A program made the translations under genes and the position numbers. A stretch of 64,000 nucleotides of DNA. It comes from Pseudoalteromonas aurantia 208 (GTDB taxonomy: Bacteria; Pseudomonadota; Gammaproteobacteria; Enterobacterales; Alteromonadaceae). The stretch lies in assembly GCF_014858725.1 (NCBI RefSeq), contig NZ_AQGV01000015.1:248001-312000 (forward strand), given 5' to 3'. The notes below the pieces were generated by a model, which made no database searches, was not told the DNA's origin, and saw only the letters and a list, made by a program, of their open reading frames with translations. Of this stretch, positions 55,478 through 63,750 are shown one piece after another; positions within the stretch are counted from its first letter, which is position 1, and each line of letters opens with the position of its first letter.

Positions 55478-55528
55478 ATATTGCTCTAAACAGCTTCGGT
55501 TGGTGTTAAACAATCGACTAAATCGGAT

Positions 55529-56305
55529 TTATGGCTCGGTATTTTGAATTTTCTCAATACGCTCATCAAAACTAGGATGTGTGCTTAACCAACTAGACTC
55601 ATCTTGGTTTTCTGTTGCGAGTTTTTGAAACACGGCGCTCATAGCATTATGGTCACCATATTGGGCTATTAAATGCTCAGATGCATATTTATCTGCTTCC
55701 AATTCAGCCTGTTTGGAGTAACTTTGCGTTATACCAATAATGGTACCTTGCAGTAACACATCTGAAAGTGCGGTAACATCTCCCAATATGACACCTAAGC
55801 CAACAAATACGAGGGAAGAACTGACAATAGATTCCATCACATGATTGTGTTCAATATGACCAATTTCGTGTAATAAAATCGCGCTTAACTCTTGTTGATC
55901 AGCTGCCAACGCGACCATTGCATCGGTAATAATAATGGTGCCGTTTGCTAGCGCCATGGCATTGGCTTGATCTTCCCAATTGCGAAACTCAAGTGTATAC
56001 ACATGTTGGGCCTCGCGTTTATTGTCGATTAATTGTGAAAAGAGTGTGCTGATTTCTTGCTGTTTAAGCTCACTCAATTGGGTTTTTGAAAGTTCAGTAT
56101 CATCGAGGGTAGTCAGGGTATGCTTATCGACGGCTTGATAAACGGGCTGAGGAATGGCGACGGCAATCTTTTGGGCCAAATAGGGAATCGCTTGGGTATA
56201 AAGCTGATAACTTGCAAACAAAACAACAAGCAGGGCGCTCATTGCGATCCATAGCCACTGCTTTTGTTTTTCTTTTCGTATCCTATGTTCTAGGTTGGAG
56301 TTCAT
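55529..56305 (-). CDS. M48-family membrane metalloprotease
   Basis: The 258-residue product has an N-terminal membrane helix (QWLWIAMSALLVVLFASYQL) and a zinc protease domain with HEIGHIEHNHVMES near residue 147 and the third ligand Glu in QAELEADKYASEHLI. A segment near 160-200 (SSLVFVGLGVILGDVTALSD) may form a second membrane hairpin. The C-terminal STHPSFDERIEKIQ is a family motif. Relatives act in envelope quality control. It overlaps the upstream TM2 gene by 23 bases, so the two are coupled; it is the last gene of a four-gene minus-strand operon. Confidence 0.9.
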   Translation of the reverse strand: MNSNLEHRIRKEKQKQWLWIAMSALLVVLFASYQLYTQAIPYLAQKIAVAIPQPVYQAVDKHTLTTLDDTELSKTQLSELKQQEISTLFSQLIDNKREAQHVYTLEFRNWEDQANAMALANGTIIITDAMVALAADQQELSAILLHEIGHIEHNHVMESIVSSSLVFVGLGVILGDVTALSDVLLQGTIIGITQSYSKQAELEADKYASEHLIAQYGDHNAMSAVFQKLATENQDESSWLSTHPSFDERIEKIQNTEP

Positions 56306-56654
56306 TGATAACGTTTTCCATCACTTTAATATTGTGCTTTCTGATAATTGTTTGGCTACGAAAAAGCTGAGGTAATTCGATGACGATGACAAATAAAATA
56401 ATAAAAAAGCCAATGCTCGATAGGGTCGCCAAGCCGATGAGCATAAGGGCCAAATTCATTATCCCTTTTAATGTTTTACCTAGATAGAAATGATGTAGCC
56501 CAGCCGCGAAAAAATAATTTAAGACGGCATAAGTATCGGGGTCTTTGACGAGCGTTTGTTCTAATTGATAGTAGCGTTTTCGGGCCTCTTGCGGTAACAA
56601 TGAAACGGCTTGACGCAATGCTTCCTCTTGGTCTCTTAAACTCGAATCATCCAT
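56283..56654 (-). CDS. TM2-domain membrane protein
   Basis: The 123-residue product has a helical acidic start (DDSSLRDQEEALRQAVSLLP) and a TM2-type pair of membrane helices: NYFFAAGLHHFYLGKTLKGI and LIGLATLSSIGFFIILFVIV. The motif G-x-H-H-F-Y-L-G-K matches the TM2 turn. The cytoplasmic tail ends VMENVINELQ. A strong ribosome site (TTAGGAGAG) precedes the ATG. Function in the envelope is not known; it is coupled to the M48 protease and sits in the same operon. Confidence 0.85.
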   Translation of the reverse strand: MDDSSLRDQEEALRQAVSLLPQEARKRYYQLEQTLVKDPDTYAVLNYFFAAGLHHFYLGKTLKGIMNLALMLIGLATLSSIGFFIILFVIVIELPQLFRSQTIIRKHNIKVMENVINELQPRT

Positions 56655-56663
56655 TTTTCTCTC

Positions 56664-56921
56664 CTAAGGTAGAGGGTCAGATTTAACATCAACACAGTCT
56701 GGGTCGTTACAACGTCGAATGCGATTTATTCCAAGCCGTAGGCCCTTTCGTAAGCCATATTTCTCAATTGCTTGATAAGTATAGGCAGAACATGACGGTG
56801 TGAAGTTACAAGATAAATTAAAGTGTGCTTTGGCGCCGCCATTGGCCTGATAAGCGGCAATGGCACGCAACACAAAGCGTTTAAGCACGTTTTCGGCCAA
56901 GCGTGAGAATAACAGCTTCAC
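56664..56921 (-). CDS. yidD: YidD, membrane protein insertion efficiency factor
   Basis: The 85-residue product has the YidD motifs: LRAIAAYQ near the start, CNFTPSCSAYTYQAIEKYGL and GLRLGINRIRRCNDPDCVD. The three conserved cysteine positions are present. The family is thought to assist YidC in membrane protein insertion. Usually yidD lies in the rnpA-yidC cluster; here it lies apart, in an operon with DUF4177, TM2 and M48 genes, so this may be an extra copy. It overlaps the DUF4177 gene by 41 bases. Confidence 0.92.
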   Translation of the reverse strand: MKLLFSRLAENVLKRFVLRAIAAYQANGGAKAHFNLSCNFTPSCSAYTYQAIEKYGLRKGLRLGINRIRRCNDPDCVDVKSDPLP

Positions 56922-57105
56922 GGCTCCAAAATAGCAAAAAGCGTTTATTTTCTATGACTTGAAATACAAGCTGCCAGCCGTCTTGTGCTTCGCGATTAAG
57001 CGTGGCTTCTAGCTTCTTTAATGGTAAACCACTTGAGCCTAATAATAACGTACCACAGCCACCTTCAACGACATGGATCACTTTATATTCATCATATTGA
57101 GTCAT
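56881..57105 (-). CDS. DUF4177 family small protein
   Basis: The 74-residue product follows the DUF4177 pattern: YDEYKVIHV at the start and LEATLNREAQDGWQLVFQVI with RFLLFWSREAVILTLGR at the end. Members are small cytoplasmic proteins of unknown function. This gene is the first of the minus-strand operon with yidD, TM2 and M48. The C-terminal end is encoded in the region that overlaps the yidD start in another frame. Confidence 0.8.
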   Translation of the reverse strand: MTQYDEYKVIHVVEGGCGTLLLGSSGLPLKKLEATLNREAQDGWQLVFQVIENKRFLLFWSREAVILTLGRKRA

Positions 57106-57189
57106 AATACTTCCTTGATTTTATTAATTATACAGACGTATTTTATCGTTACAGAAATAAGGAAACAACCATTTTGTTTTTTCGCGATG

Positions 57190-57790
57190 GGAACTATTAC
57201 CTCGTCGCTCTGAATGTGCTTTAGGGTCTATGCTGAGCGTGGTGTTCGAAAACGAACTTTGGGGTAAAGTCTACATGGATCCTGACCTGCGTCAGGAAGA
57301 CAGGGGAGTCGCTAATGTTTTGTGGGAGTCTCTAATACCATATCTGCGTCATTAATATCTTGTCTGTGTCATGAATATTTGATCGGCATGATTAACACCT
57401 CGTCGCCCTGAACGTGTTTCAGGGTCCATGCTTGGTTAATGTGCACGGTTAAGCGCTTTGGAAATAAAGCAGATGTGGATCCTGACCTGCGTCAGGAAGA
57501 CAGGGGAGTTGCAAGTATCTTATCAGTGTCATCAAAATGTTGTGTCATTGCTCCCTTGTCACCATGAACGTGTTTCAGGGTCCATGTTTGGCCAACGTAG
57601 AGGTAGAGACAAAGCCCTTATGTATCCAAAGCTGCGTTAGGAAGACAGGGAGTCGTTAATACCTCATTCTCGTAGTCAATATCTTGTGAGAGTCACTAAT
57701 ATCTGGTTGGCATGATTAACACCTCGTCGCCCTGAACGTGTTTCAGGGTCCATGCCTATTCAGCGTGCACGGTTAAGCGCTTTAAGAGCG
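57190..57790. repeat. Dispersed dyad repeats left of the 57.9-kb gene
   Basis: Several units of about 170-200 bp repeat here. Each combines GTCGCCCTGAACGTGTTTCA (with GGGTCCATG after it) and GGATCCTGACCTGCGTCAGG (with AAGACAGGG after it), both dyads. The linking text is TCATTAATATCTTGTCTGTG with small variants. The dyads are the reverse complements of those in the CRISPR trailers. A 60-codon frame here is part of the repeat. Confidence 0.85.
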
Positions 57791-57881
57791 AGAAAGTAAT
57801 CACATGTGAACGTTGATTTATCACAATGCATAAATAGCCGCGTCTTAGTCATATTGAGTAATTCAGTGTGAGTAAATATCT

Positions 57882-58298
57882 ATGCCTCTTGTATGTGTTG
57901 ATGGAGCGGCCATAAAAATCACGGTTAATGGTGCACAACAATTAGTGAAAACCACGGATAACATCCCATCGGCGACAAAAAATAAACTATCGCAAGGAAA
58001 AAAGCCGGTATTAACGGAAGACGACGTCAAGCAGTGGCTGCAAAAGTTTCAATCAAATTATGATAATGCGGCATTTAAAGGCGGTATTGCGATGGGAAAA
58101 GTGATCTCAGGAAAACCAAATTTAACCGTTAAGGGAAAGTCAAAAACCGCATTGGTGACTAAAGATACCAAAATAATGGCGATGTTACAGGTATCTAAGC
58201 CAGCACAAAACCCACAGGGTGTGCCAGATCCGGTACCCGTGATCAATATCTCTATTGAGTTTACTGATGCCGCACAAACCAAGCTGACAATTGCATAG
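57882..58298 (+). CDS. Unknown 138-aa protein flanked by dyad repeats
   Basis: I do not recognise a family. The protein starts MPLVCVDGAAIKITVNGAQQ and has a lysine-rich centre (KNKLSQGKKPVLTEDDVKQW) and later GGIAMGKVISGKPNLTVKGK, MAMLQVSKPAQNPQGVPDPV and INISIEFTDAAQ. The beta-rich ending and the MPLVCVDGA start faintly recall PAAR-like spike-tip proteins, but I see no clear PAAR repeats. It is near the eCIS structural operon on the same strand, so a particle component or cargo is possible. The repeat blocks on both sides suggest that it was inserted or moved as a unit. Confidence 0.55.
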   Translation: MPLVCVDGAAIKITVNGAQQLVKTTDNIPSATKNKLSQGKKPVLTEDDVKQWLQKFQSNYDNAAFKGGIAMGKVISGKPNLTVKGKSKTALVTKDTKIMAMLQVSKPAQNPQGVPDPVPVINISIEFTDAAQTKLTIA

Positions 58299-58309
58299 TC
58301 AAGTCTTCG

Positions 58310-59130
58310 CTAACGTATTTGTTACTTGGTTTAAGCAGAGTCGCCTTGAGCATGTTTCAGAGTCTATGCTTAGCGTGGTATTCGAAAACAAACTTAGGGG
58401 CAAAGTCTACATGGATCCTGACCTGCGTCAGGAAGGTAGGGGAGTCGTTAATGTGTTGTGGGAGTCGCTAATACCATATCTGCGTCATTAATATCTTATC
58501 GGCGTCATTAATATCTTGTCTGTGTAATGAATATTTGATCGACATGATTAATATTTCGTCGCCCTGAACGTGTTTCAGGGTCCATGCTTGACCAATGTAT
58601 CTGGTTAAGCACTTTGGAGGTAAGTCTACATGGGTCCTGAGCTGCGTCAGGAAGACAGGGGGGTCATTAATGTTTTGTGGGAGTCTCTAATACCATATCT
58701 GCGTCATTAATATCTTGTCTGTGTCATGAATACTTGATCGGCATGATTAATATCTCGTCGTCCTGAACGTGTTTCAGGGTCCATGCTTGACCAATGTATC
58801 TGGTTAAGCACTTTGGAGATAAAGTAGATGTGGATCCTGACCTGCGTCAGGAAGACAGGGGAGTCGCTAATGTGTTGTGGGAGTCGCTAATATCTTATCG
58901 GCGTCATCAATATCTTGTCTGTGTAAGGAATATTTGATCGACATGATTAATACTTCGTCGCCCTGAACGTGTTTCAGGGTCCATGCTTGGCCAATGTATC
59001 TGGTTAAGCACTTTGGAGGCAAAGCAGATGTGGATCCTGACCTGCGTCAGGAAGACAGGGGAATCATTAATGTTTTGTGGGAGTCGCTAATACCATATCG
59101 GCATCATTAATATCTTCTCGGCGTCATCAA
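58310..59130. repeat. Dispersed dyad repeats right of the 57.9-kb gene
   Basis: About four more units of roughly 200 bp with the same dyads (CCCTGAACGTGTTTCAGGG and CCTGACCTGCGTCAGG) at about 58405, 58560, 58640, 58760, 58830, 58960 and 59035. They are in the same orientation as the left block and alternate regularly. No gene is supported. Confidence 0.85.
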
Positions 59131-59218
59131 TACTTTTTCTATGTAAGGCGCTCCTTGTGAGCGGCCTAACAGACTTCAACAATTTTAACAGCTGATTTTA
59201 TCGTAAAGAGGAAGCAAT

Positions 59219-59617
59219 ATGGGATTTTTATCAACTCTATTCTCTACCAATACACAAGCCCCCATGGTTGCCATTGGCACATTATTAGATGAGCTTTTTA
59301 CCAGTGATGAGGAAGCACTTAATCTGGCAATATTAAAGCAACGAGTCGCTCAGCAGCCTAATTTAGTACAAAGCACGGTTAATCAGGTGCAAGCCTCTCA
59401 CCGCAGTTTGTTTGTTGCAGGGGCGCGGCCATTTTTAATGTGGGTGTGTGGCCTCGGGTTTTTATTTGCATTTGTGATAAACCCCATTTTGCAATGGATT
59501 TGGCCCGGTATCGGCACTCCGAGTTTGCCTTTAGATGCCATGCTAGAACTCACGCTCGCCATGCTAGGTTTAGCGGGGCTGCGTACTGTAGAGAAGTTAA
59601 AAGGCGTGGCGAAATAA
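59219..59617 (+). CDS. Holin-like protein (3TM holin type)
   Basis: The 132-residue product resembles the three-helix holin family known from gene-transfer agents and prophages. A cytoplasmic helical start (AILKQRVAQQPNLVQSTVNQ) is followed by the basic GARPFLMWVCGLGFLFAFVI membrane helix, a short PGIGTPSLPLDAML loop and the LTLAMLGLAGLRTVEKLKGV helix. It would form membrane holes that let the lysozyme at 36551 reach the wall. A good ribosome site (AGAGGAAGC) precedes it. Placed before the sheath gene, it is probably the first gene of the structural operon. Confidence 0.82.
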   Translation: MGFLSTLFSTNTQAPMVAIGTLLDELFTSDEEALNLAILKQRVAQQPNLVQSTVNQVQASHRSLFVAGARPFLMWVCGLGFLFAFVINPILQWIWPGIGTPSLPLDAMLELTLAMLGLAGLRTVEKLKGVAK

Positions 59618-59937
59618 GTGTGAAATGTTGCCAAATATCGACCAATTACCGTGTCACGTTTGTAGTCGCAATTAATTTAAAATTTAAATTCACAGCCATC
59701 GGTTGATGGCGTCTTCATTGTACAAAAAGATAAATACGTACACATCAGCTGGGACTGATGTGGCGGAGCCGTGGCAAAGGCTCACTGTCTTTTGGGGAAC
59801 AAGTTTGGCCCACAGGTTAAGTTCCCAACCACGGCGCTTGTGGGTATGCCTTTAAAATAATCGAACTTGTTCCCCATCCCTTAAATTCTTGCCGACTCGG
59901 CGCTTAAGAATATGTTTATTCAACGAAAGGAAACATT
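59618..59937. promoter_or_regulatory. Structured leader before the sheath gene
   Basis: No gene is seen in this 320-base region. It contains a perfect 12-bp inverted repeat (GGGGAACAAGTT at 59794-59805 and AACTTGTTCCCC at 59864-59875), a smaller GAGCC/GGCTC hairpin (59766-59783) and the word GGCGGAGCCGTG, which resembles the RfaH ops element. It may carry a promoter and antitermination signals for the sheath operon. Confidence 0.45.
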
Positions 59938-61656
59938 ATGTCTCAATACAAAACCCCTGACGTCTACGTTAGAGAAAAGTCGATTTTGCCTCCTTCAGTG
60001 GCGGAAGTCGCTACGGCAATCCCCGCGTTTATTGGCTATACCACAGCACAAGATCAAGAGGATTCAACGAAAGCTTTATTTGAAAATATGCCAGTGCGCA
60101 TAAAAAGTATGGTTGAGTTTGAAGGTCATTTTGGAGGGCCGCATCAGGAAGGCTTTACCGTTATACCGAACTCTACGGGTGGCTTTGATATTTTTGAAAG
60201 TGACGACGATACAGATAATACTAATGATACAAACAACCCGTTAATTGCGGCTAAGTTCTTTTTGTATCAAGCAGTAAGCCACTTTTTTTCTAATGGGGGC
60301 GGCGCGTGTTACATCGTGAGCGTTGGTTTAGCTAAAAACGGGTTAATTGATGCGAAGGATAAGTTTGTCGCGGCAATCAATTTGTTAAATAAAGTCGATG
60401 AAGTTACGTTAATTTCTTCTCCAGAAAGCATAGGTTTAGATAAAGTAGATCATTATGAAGTGCAAAATACCGCATTAAAACATGCAGCAAAACGCATGGA
60501 TCGATTTGGGTTGGTTGATGTGCAAATGCAAGGCCCGCAATCAGGCCGCTCCGAAAGCGAAAATGATGCTCAAGAATTGCGAGCAAACATTACGCAGGGC
60601 CTAAAGTATGGTGGTGCGTATTACCCATATCTGCAGACAAATATAGCGCGTAGTTATGCCGAAGAAAGTGTTAAAGTCCACTCTTCAGTACCTGTGGTTA
60701 TCAATAATACCCCTAGCTATAGTTTAGAAGTCTTTTTAGGTGCTAAGGACTCTACTGCAATTATGTCAGTGATTGATGATAATTATACTTATACGTTAGG
60801 GGATGTCACTCACGTCGCCCATGTAGATCAAGTATATATCAAAGCAACAGCAGGCCAATATTATTCATTAAAAGGACTTTATGAAGTCGAATTTGATTCA
60901 ACGAATAAACAATTTAAGAAGAAGGAAAGTGGCACTTATTTTGCTGCAGCCAATTTAATGTATGGAGAGCCTACAGGTGGTGTACACAAGCTCTCTGATT
61001 TAGGGGACCCAAATTATCCATTTGCTTCAGCTGAAGTGTATAACATGGTTAAATCTCGTCTCGCTAAAAATTATCTTGTACTTCCTCCGTCGCCGGCAGT
61101 AGCTGGTGCCATAGCGAAAACGGATAAGGAACGCGGAGTATGGAAGGCACCCGCTAATGTCGCATTGGCGCAGGTGTTGGCTCCGGTACTCGCCATTGAC
61201 AACGACGATCAAAAAAATCTGAACGTTGATGCTACTTCCGGCAAATCAATTAACGCTATTCGTAGCTTTGTGGGTAAAGGCACTTTGGTTTGGGGCGCTC
61301 GTACGCTTGCAGGTAATGACAATGAATGGCGTTATGTATCTGTCCGTCGTTTGTTCAATACTGTCGAAGAGTCGATTCAAAAAGCCACGCACTTTGCGGT
61401 ATTTGAGCCAAATACACCGTTTACCTGGCTAAAGCTTAAAACCATGATTGAAAGCTACCTCGAAAATCTGTGGCGAGCAGGCGCATTTTTTGGTGAAACT
61501 CCAGAGCAAGCATTCTTTGTCAATGTGGGTCTGGGCCAAACGATGACCGAAGATGATATTAACAATGGCATTATGAATATCGAAATCGGTCTAGCTGCGG
61601 TGCGACCAGCAGAGTTTATCGTCTTGACTTTCTCACATAAAAGCATAGAAGGCTAA
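59938..61656 (+). CDS. Contractile sheath protein (Afp2-4/Pvc2-4 type)
   Basis: This 572-residue protein forms the outer sheath that contracts to drive the tube. It starts with the family hallmark KTPDVYVREKSILPPSVAEV, then ATAIPAFIGYT, and has an N-terminal insertion domain with LFVAINLLNKV-like and VTLISSPES segments. The C-terminal conserved part reads APANVALAQVLAPVLAIDND, SINAIRSFVGKGTLVWGART, NDNEWRYVSVRRLFNTVEES, and NVGLGQTMTEDDINNGIMNI. Afp/PVC loci usually have three sheath genes; only one is found before the tube gene here. AAAGGAAACATT gives a strong ribosome site. Confidence 0.95.
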   Translation: MSQYKTPDVYVREKSILPPSVAEVATAIPAFIGYTTAQDQEDSTKALFENMPVRIKSMVEFEGHFGGPHQEGFTVIPNSTGGFDIFESDDDTDNTNDTNNPLIAAKFFLYQAVSHFFSNGGGACYIVSVGLAKNGLIDAKDKFVAAINLLNKVDEVTLISSPESIGLDKVDHYEVQNTALKHAAKRMDRFGLVDVQMQGPQSGRSESENDAQELRANITQGLKYGGAYYPYLQTNIARSYAEESVKVHSSVPVVINNTPSYSLEVFLGAKDSTAIMSVIDDNYTYTLGDVTHVAHVDQVYIKATAGQYYSLKGLYEVEFDSTNKQFKKKESGTYFAAANLMYGEPTGGVHKLSDLGDPNYPFASAEVYNMVKSRLAKNYLVLPPSPAVAGAIAKTDKERGVWKAPANVALAQVLAPVLAIDNDDQKNLNVDATSGKSINAIRSFVGKGTLVWGARTLAGNDNEWRYVSVRRLFNTVEESIQKATHFAVFEPNTPFTWLKLKTMIESYLENLWRAGAFFGETPEQAFFVNVGLGQTMTEDDINNGIMNIEIGLAAVRPAEFIVLTFSHKSIEG

Positions 61657-61771
61657 GCCCTCTAACTCAATGATTGGGTGAGGTTATGCATTCAATCAAT
61701 ACACCCACTCAATCAATCTCATTTCTTATGGGCAGATGCTGCTCACACAATACAAATTTTGGAGTTTATAT

Positions 61772-62218
61772 ATGGCTACAGCAAGAACGGATATTGAAGC
61801 GGAGTATCCTATTCCAGTTTACCGCTTTGTGGTAAGTTTTGGCGAAGAGAGTATCCCGTTTTCAGAAGTTTCTGGGCTAGATATTGGTGTTGAAACAATT
61901 ACTTATAAAGATGGTCATGGCAAAAAACACATGCCTGGCCAACCGACAGATGTGAATATTACCCTTAAGCGCGGCTTAGTACGTCAAAAAAGTCAATTTT
62001 ACGATTGGATTTCGTCGATTAGCCTAAATTTGGTGGATAAAAAAGACATTACCATTTCATTGACGAATGAAGATCGCTCCCAACCGTTAGTAACGTGGAA
62101 AGTGATTAATGCCTTCCCTAAAAAGCTTACAGCGCCAAGCATTAATGGCGGCTCAAATGAAGCCAGTGTTGAGTCACTAGAAATGATGGCTGACGATATT
62201 AAAATCGAATTCCATTAA
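61772..62218 (+). CDS. Inner tube protein (Afp1/Pvc1 type)
   Basis: From the ATG at 61772, with GGAG upstream, the 148-residue product is a tube protein with the T4 gp19/Hcp-like fold: IEAEYPIPVYRFVVSFGEES, FSEVSGLDIGVETITYKDGH, VNITLKRGLVRQKSQFYDWI and ASVESLEMMADDIKIEFH. Hexamer rings of it stack into the tube through which cargo is moved. The frame has 12 more codons upstream without a ribosome site. It lies after the sheath gene and ends before a terminator hairpin, so it can be made in excess over later genes. Confidence 0.93.
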   Translation: MATARTDIEAEYPIPVYRFVVSFGEESIPFSEVSGLDIGVETITYKDGHGKKHMPGQPTDVNITLKRGLVRQKSQFYDWISSISLNLVDKKDITISLTNEDRSQPLVTWKVINAFPKKLTAPSINGGSNEASVESLEMMADDIKIEFH

Positions 62219-62239
62219 TCATTACATTCTCCTTGTGTC

Positions 62240-62259
62240 AGGCACTTCGGTGCCTTTTT
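62240..62259 (+). terminator. Intergenic terminator hairpin between the two tube genes
   Basis: AGGCAC-TTCG-GTGCCT is a stable tetraloop hairpin followed by TTTTT, 22 bases after the major tube gene and just before the ribosome site of the next one. Partial termination here would lower expression of the downstream baseplate genes relative to tube and sheath, as needed for the particle. Confidence 0.85.
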
Positions 62260-62269
62260 AGGACATATT

Positions 62270-62725
62270 ATGATCCAAGATCTAGGCATTCCTTTAGTAG
62301 GGTATCGATTTGCAGCAGTGATCATGACTGCCGGCATTCCTAACCCTATAGATATATTCTTTAAAGAAATTAGTGGACTAAAGTCAGCTCGAGGCGTGGA
62401 GCGTAGCGGAAATCGCGTATCTATCGCCAATACAAAGCAAGCACGGACTTTGGTTCTTAAGCGTGGGGTATTGAAAGTACCAAGCACGGTACAAGAAGGT
62501 AATTTAGTGAATTTGAATTACTGGGATATGTACATGATGCGTAACGATATTCTAATTACGTTATTGAACGACAATAATTTGCCGCTCAAAGCATGGTTTG
62601 TACAACGGGCGTTTTTAGAAAGTTGGGAGTGGGACAGTCTGGACGCAACTCGGAATGATGTTCTGATTGAGTCTATGAGTTTTAGTTATAGCGACTTAAA
62701 GTCAGTATCGATCCCAATTCCCTAA
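62270..62725 (+). CDS. Tube-initiator protein (Afp5/Pvc5 type)
   Basis: The 151-residue product belongs to the same T4 gp19-like family as the tube protein: LGIPLVGYRFAAVIMTAGIP, FFKEISGLKSARGVERSGNR, LVLKRGVLKVPSTVQEG, AWFVQRAFLESWEWDSLDAT, and VLIESMSFSYSDLKSVSIPI. In Afp/PVC the minor tube protein joins the tube to the baseplate hub. It has AGGACATATT as ribosome site, follows the terminator hairpin, and overlaps the next gene by one base (TAATG). Confidence 0.9.
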   Translation: MIQDLGIPLVGYRFAAVIMTAGIPNPIDIFFKEISGLKSARGVERSGNRVSIANTKQARTLVLKRGVLKVPSTVQEGNLVNLNYWDMYMMRNDILITLLNDNNLPLKAWFVQRAFLESWEWDSLDATRNDVLIESMSFSYSDLKSVSIPIP

Positions 62726-63009
62726 TGATGTGTGAATGCAAAGGAGAGAGCGTGGATATTAAATGTGATCAAATTCAAGTTAAAGCAAAGTTAAAGACAC
62801 AAGAACCGACTTCGAGTTCAGCTTCTGCCGATGTGGATAATGGCGAAATTAATGAGGCATTAACACCGGATGAAAATTGTGAATGTGCCCCTGAGAATGA
62901 AACACTCAATGAAGATGATTTAGCCAGATGGTCAAGCAGTGTTGCTGTGGACCTTAAACGCTATGTTGATCTTAAATTTGCACAATTTGTAAGACAAAAG
63001 AGGCCATAG
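62725..63009 (+). CDS. Small acidic eCIS protein (Afp6/Pvc6 position)
   Basis: The 94-residue product is acidic and Cys-rich near the start (MMCECKGESVDIKCDQIQVK) and again in the middle (ENCECAPE), with ARWSSSVAVDLKRYVDLKFA in the C-terminal part. The position between the tube initiator and the LysM protein matches the small Pvc6/Afp6 protein, but it is longer than its usual relatives and I assign it by order rather than by sequence. Two adjacent ATGs are possible starts (62725 or 62728). The cysteines could bind metal. Confidence 0.65.
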   Translation: MMCECKGESVDIKCDQIQVKAKLKTQEPTSSSASADVDNGEINEALTPDENCECAPENETLNEDDLARWSSSVAVDLKRYVDLKFAQFVRQKRP

Positions 63010-63014
63010 ATAAT

Positions 63015-63749
63015 ATGAAAAATAATGGCATAACCGCGGATGGTTTACCGCTTTGTAAAATTACCTTCTATACAAAAGTTGAACGCGGAGCAGGTAATAA
63101 AATTGCTGAATTGACGCTCCCTTACGATTCTAATTCTTTGCAAAGTTCGTACAAAAATAATGTAACCAGTTCAAACGTTGTGGGGGCCGAAAGTGGTGCC
63201 AGTCAATATCAAAAGTCGGCACCATCTACTTTGAAAATGACTTTTTTATTGGATGACTCCGTTGTTGAAACACCCAATCAATTGCTTCAGCGTGTAATGG
63301 GTGACAATACGACTGAAACACATATAAAAACGTTATTGAAATATGGCACTGCGGTACAAGGGAAAACCCATGTGCCTGCGTTTGTGACAATTACCCCACT
63401 CAATATGGCACTTAATGCGGGCGCTGATGGCAGCTTTAGCGGTATGTTTTCCGAGGTAGAAGTCAAAAATGAGCTCGTTGATAGCAAAGGCCGCCGGGTG
63501 AAGGCCCAAGTGAGTTGTTGTTTGACGGAATGTTTATCAGAGAAAGAAATAAAATTAAAGTCAGGGAAAAGCTCACCAGATTTAACGCATATTTTTCAGC
63601 TTAAAGCAGGTGATAAGGTGTTGGTACAGGCGGCGCAGATCTACGGCTCTGCGCAATTTGTTCACCACGTTGCATCAGCAAATAATCTGGCATCAGTGCG
63701 ACGGGCAGAGATCGGTCAGCAGATAACTTATCCCCCGTTGGAGCGATAG
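63015..63749 (+). CDS. LysM baseplate protein (Afp7/Pvc7 type)
   Basis: The 244-residue product matches the gp53-like LysM baseplate protein of injection systems: KITFYTKVERGAGNKIAELT with LPYDSNSLQSSYKN in the N-terminal domain, STLKMTFLLDDSVVETPNQL and VTITPLNMALNAGADGSFSG in the middle, and a C-terminal LysM-like domain (LKAGDKVLVQAAQIYGSAQF, then NNLASVRRAEIGQQITYPP). It links tube initiator and spike in the baseplate. It starts five bases after the previous gene and is followed directly by the spike gene. Confidence 0.9.
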   Translation: MKNNGITADGLPLCKITFYTKVERGAGNKIAELTLPYDSNSLQSSYKNNVTSSNVVGAESGASQYQKSAPSTLKMTFLLDDSVVETPNQLLQRVMGDNTTETHIKTLLKYGTAVQGKTHVPAFVTITPLNMALNAGADGSFSGMFSEVEVKNELVDSKGRRVKAQVSCCLTECLSEKEIKLKSGKSSPDLTHIFQLKAGDKVLVQAAQIYGSAQFVHHVASANNLASVRRAEIGQQITYPPLER

Positions 63750-63750
63750 C

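Noticed and set aside
57458..57640. 60-codon frame in the dyad repeats
   Set aside because: Built from the repeat unit; no ribosome site and no conserved pattern.
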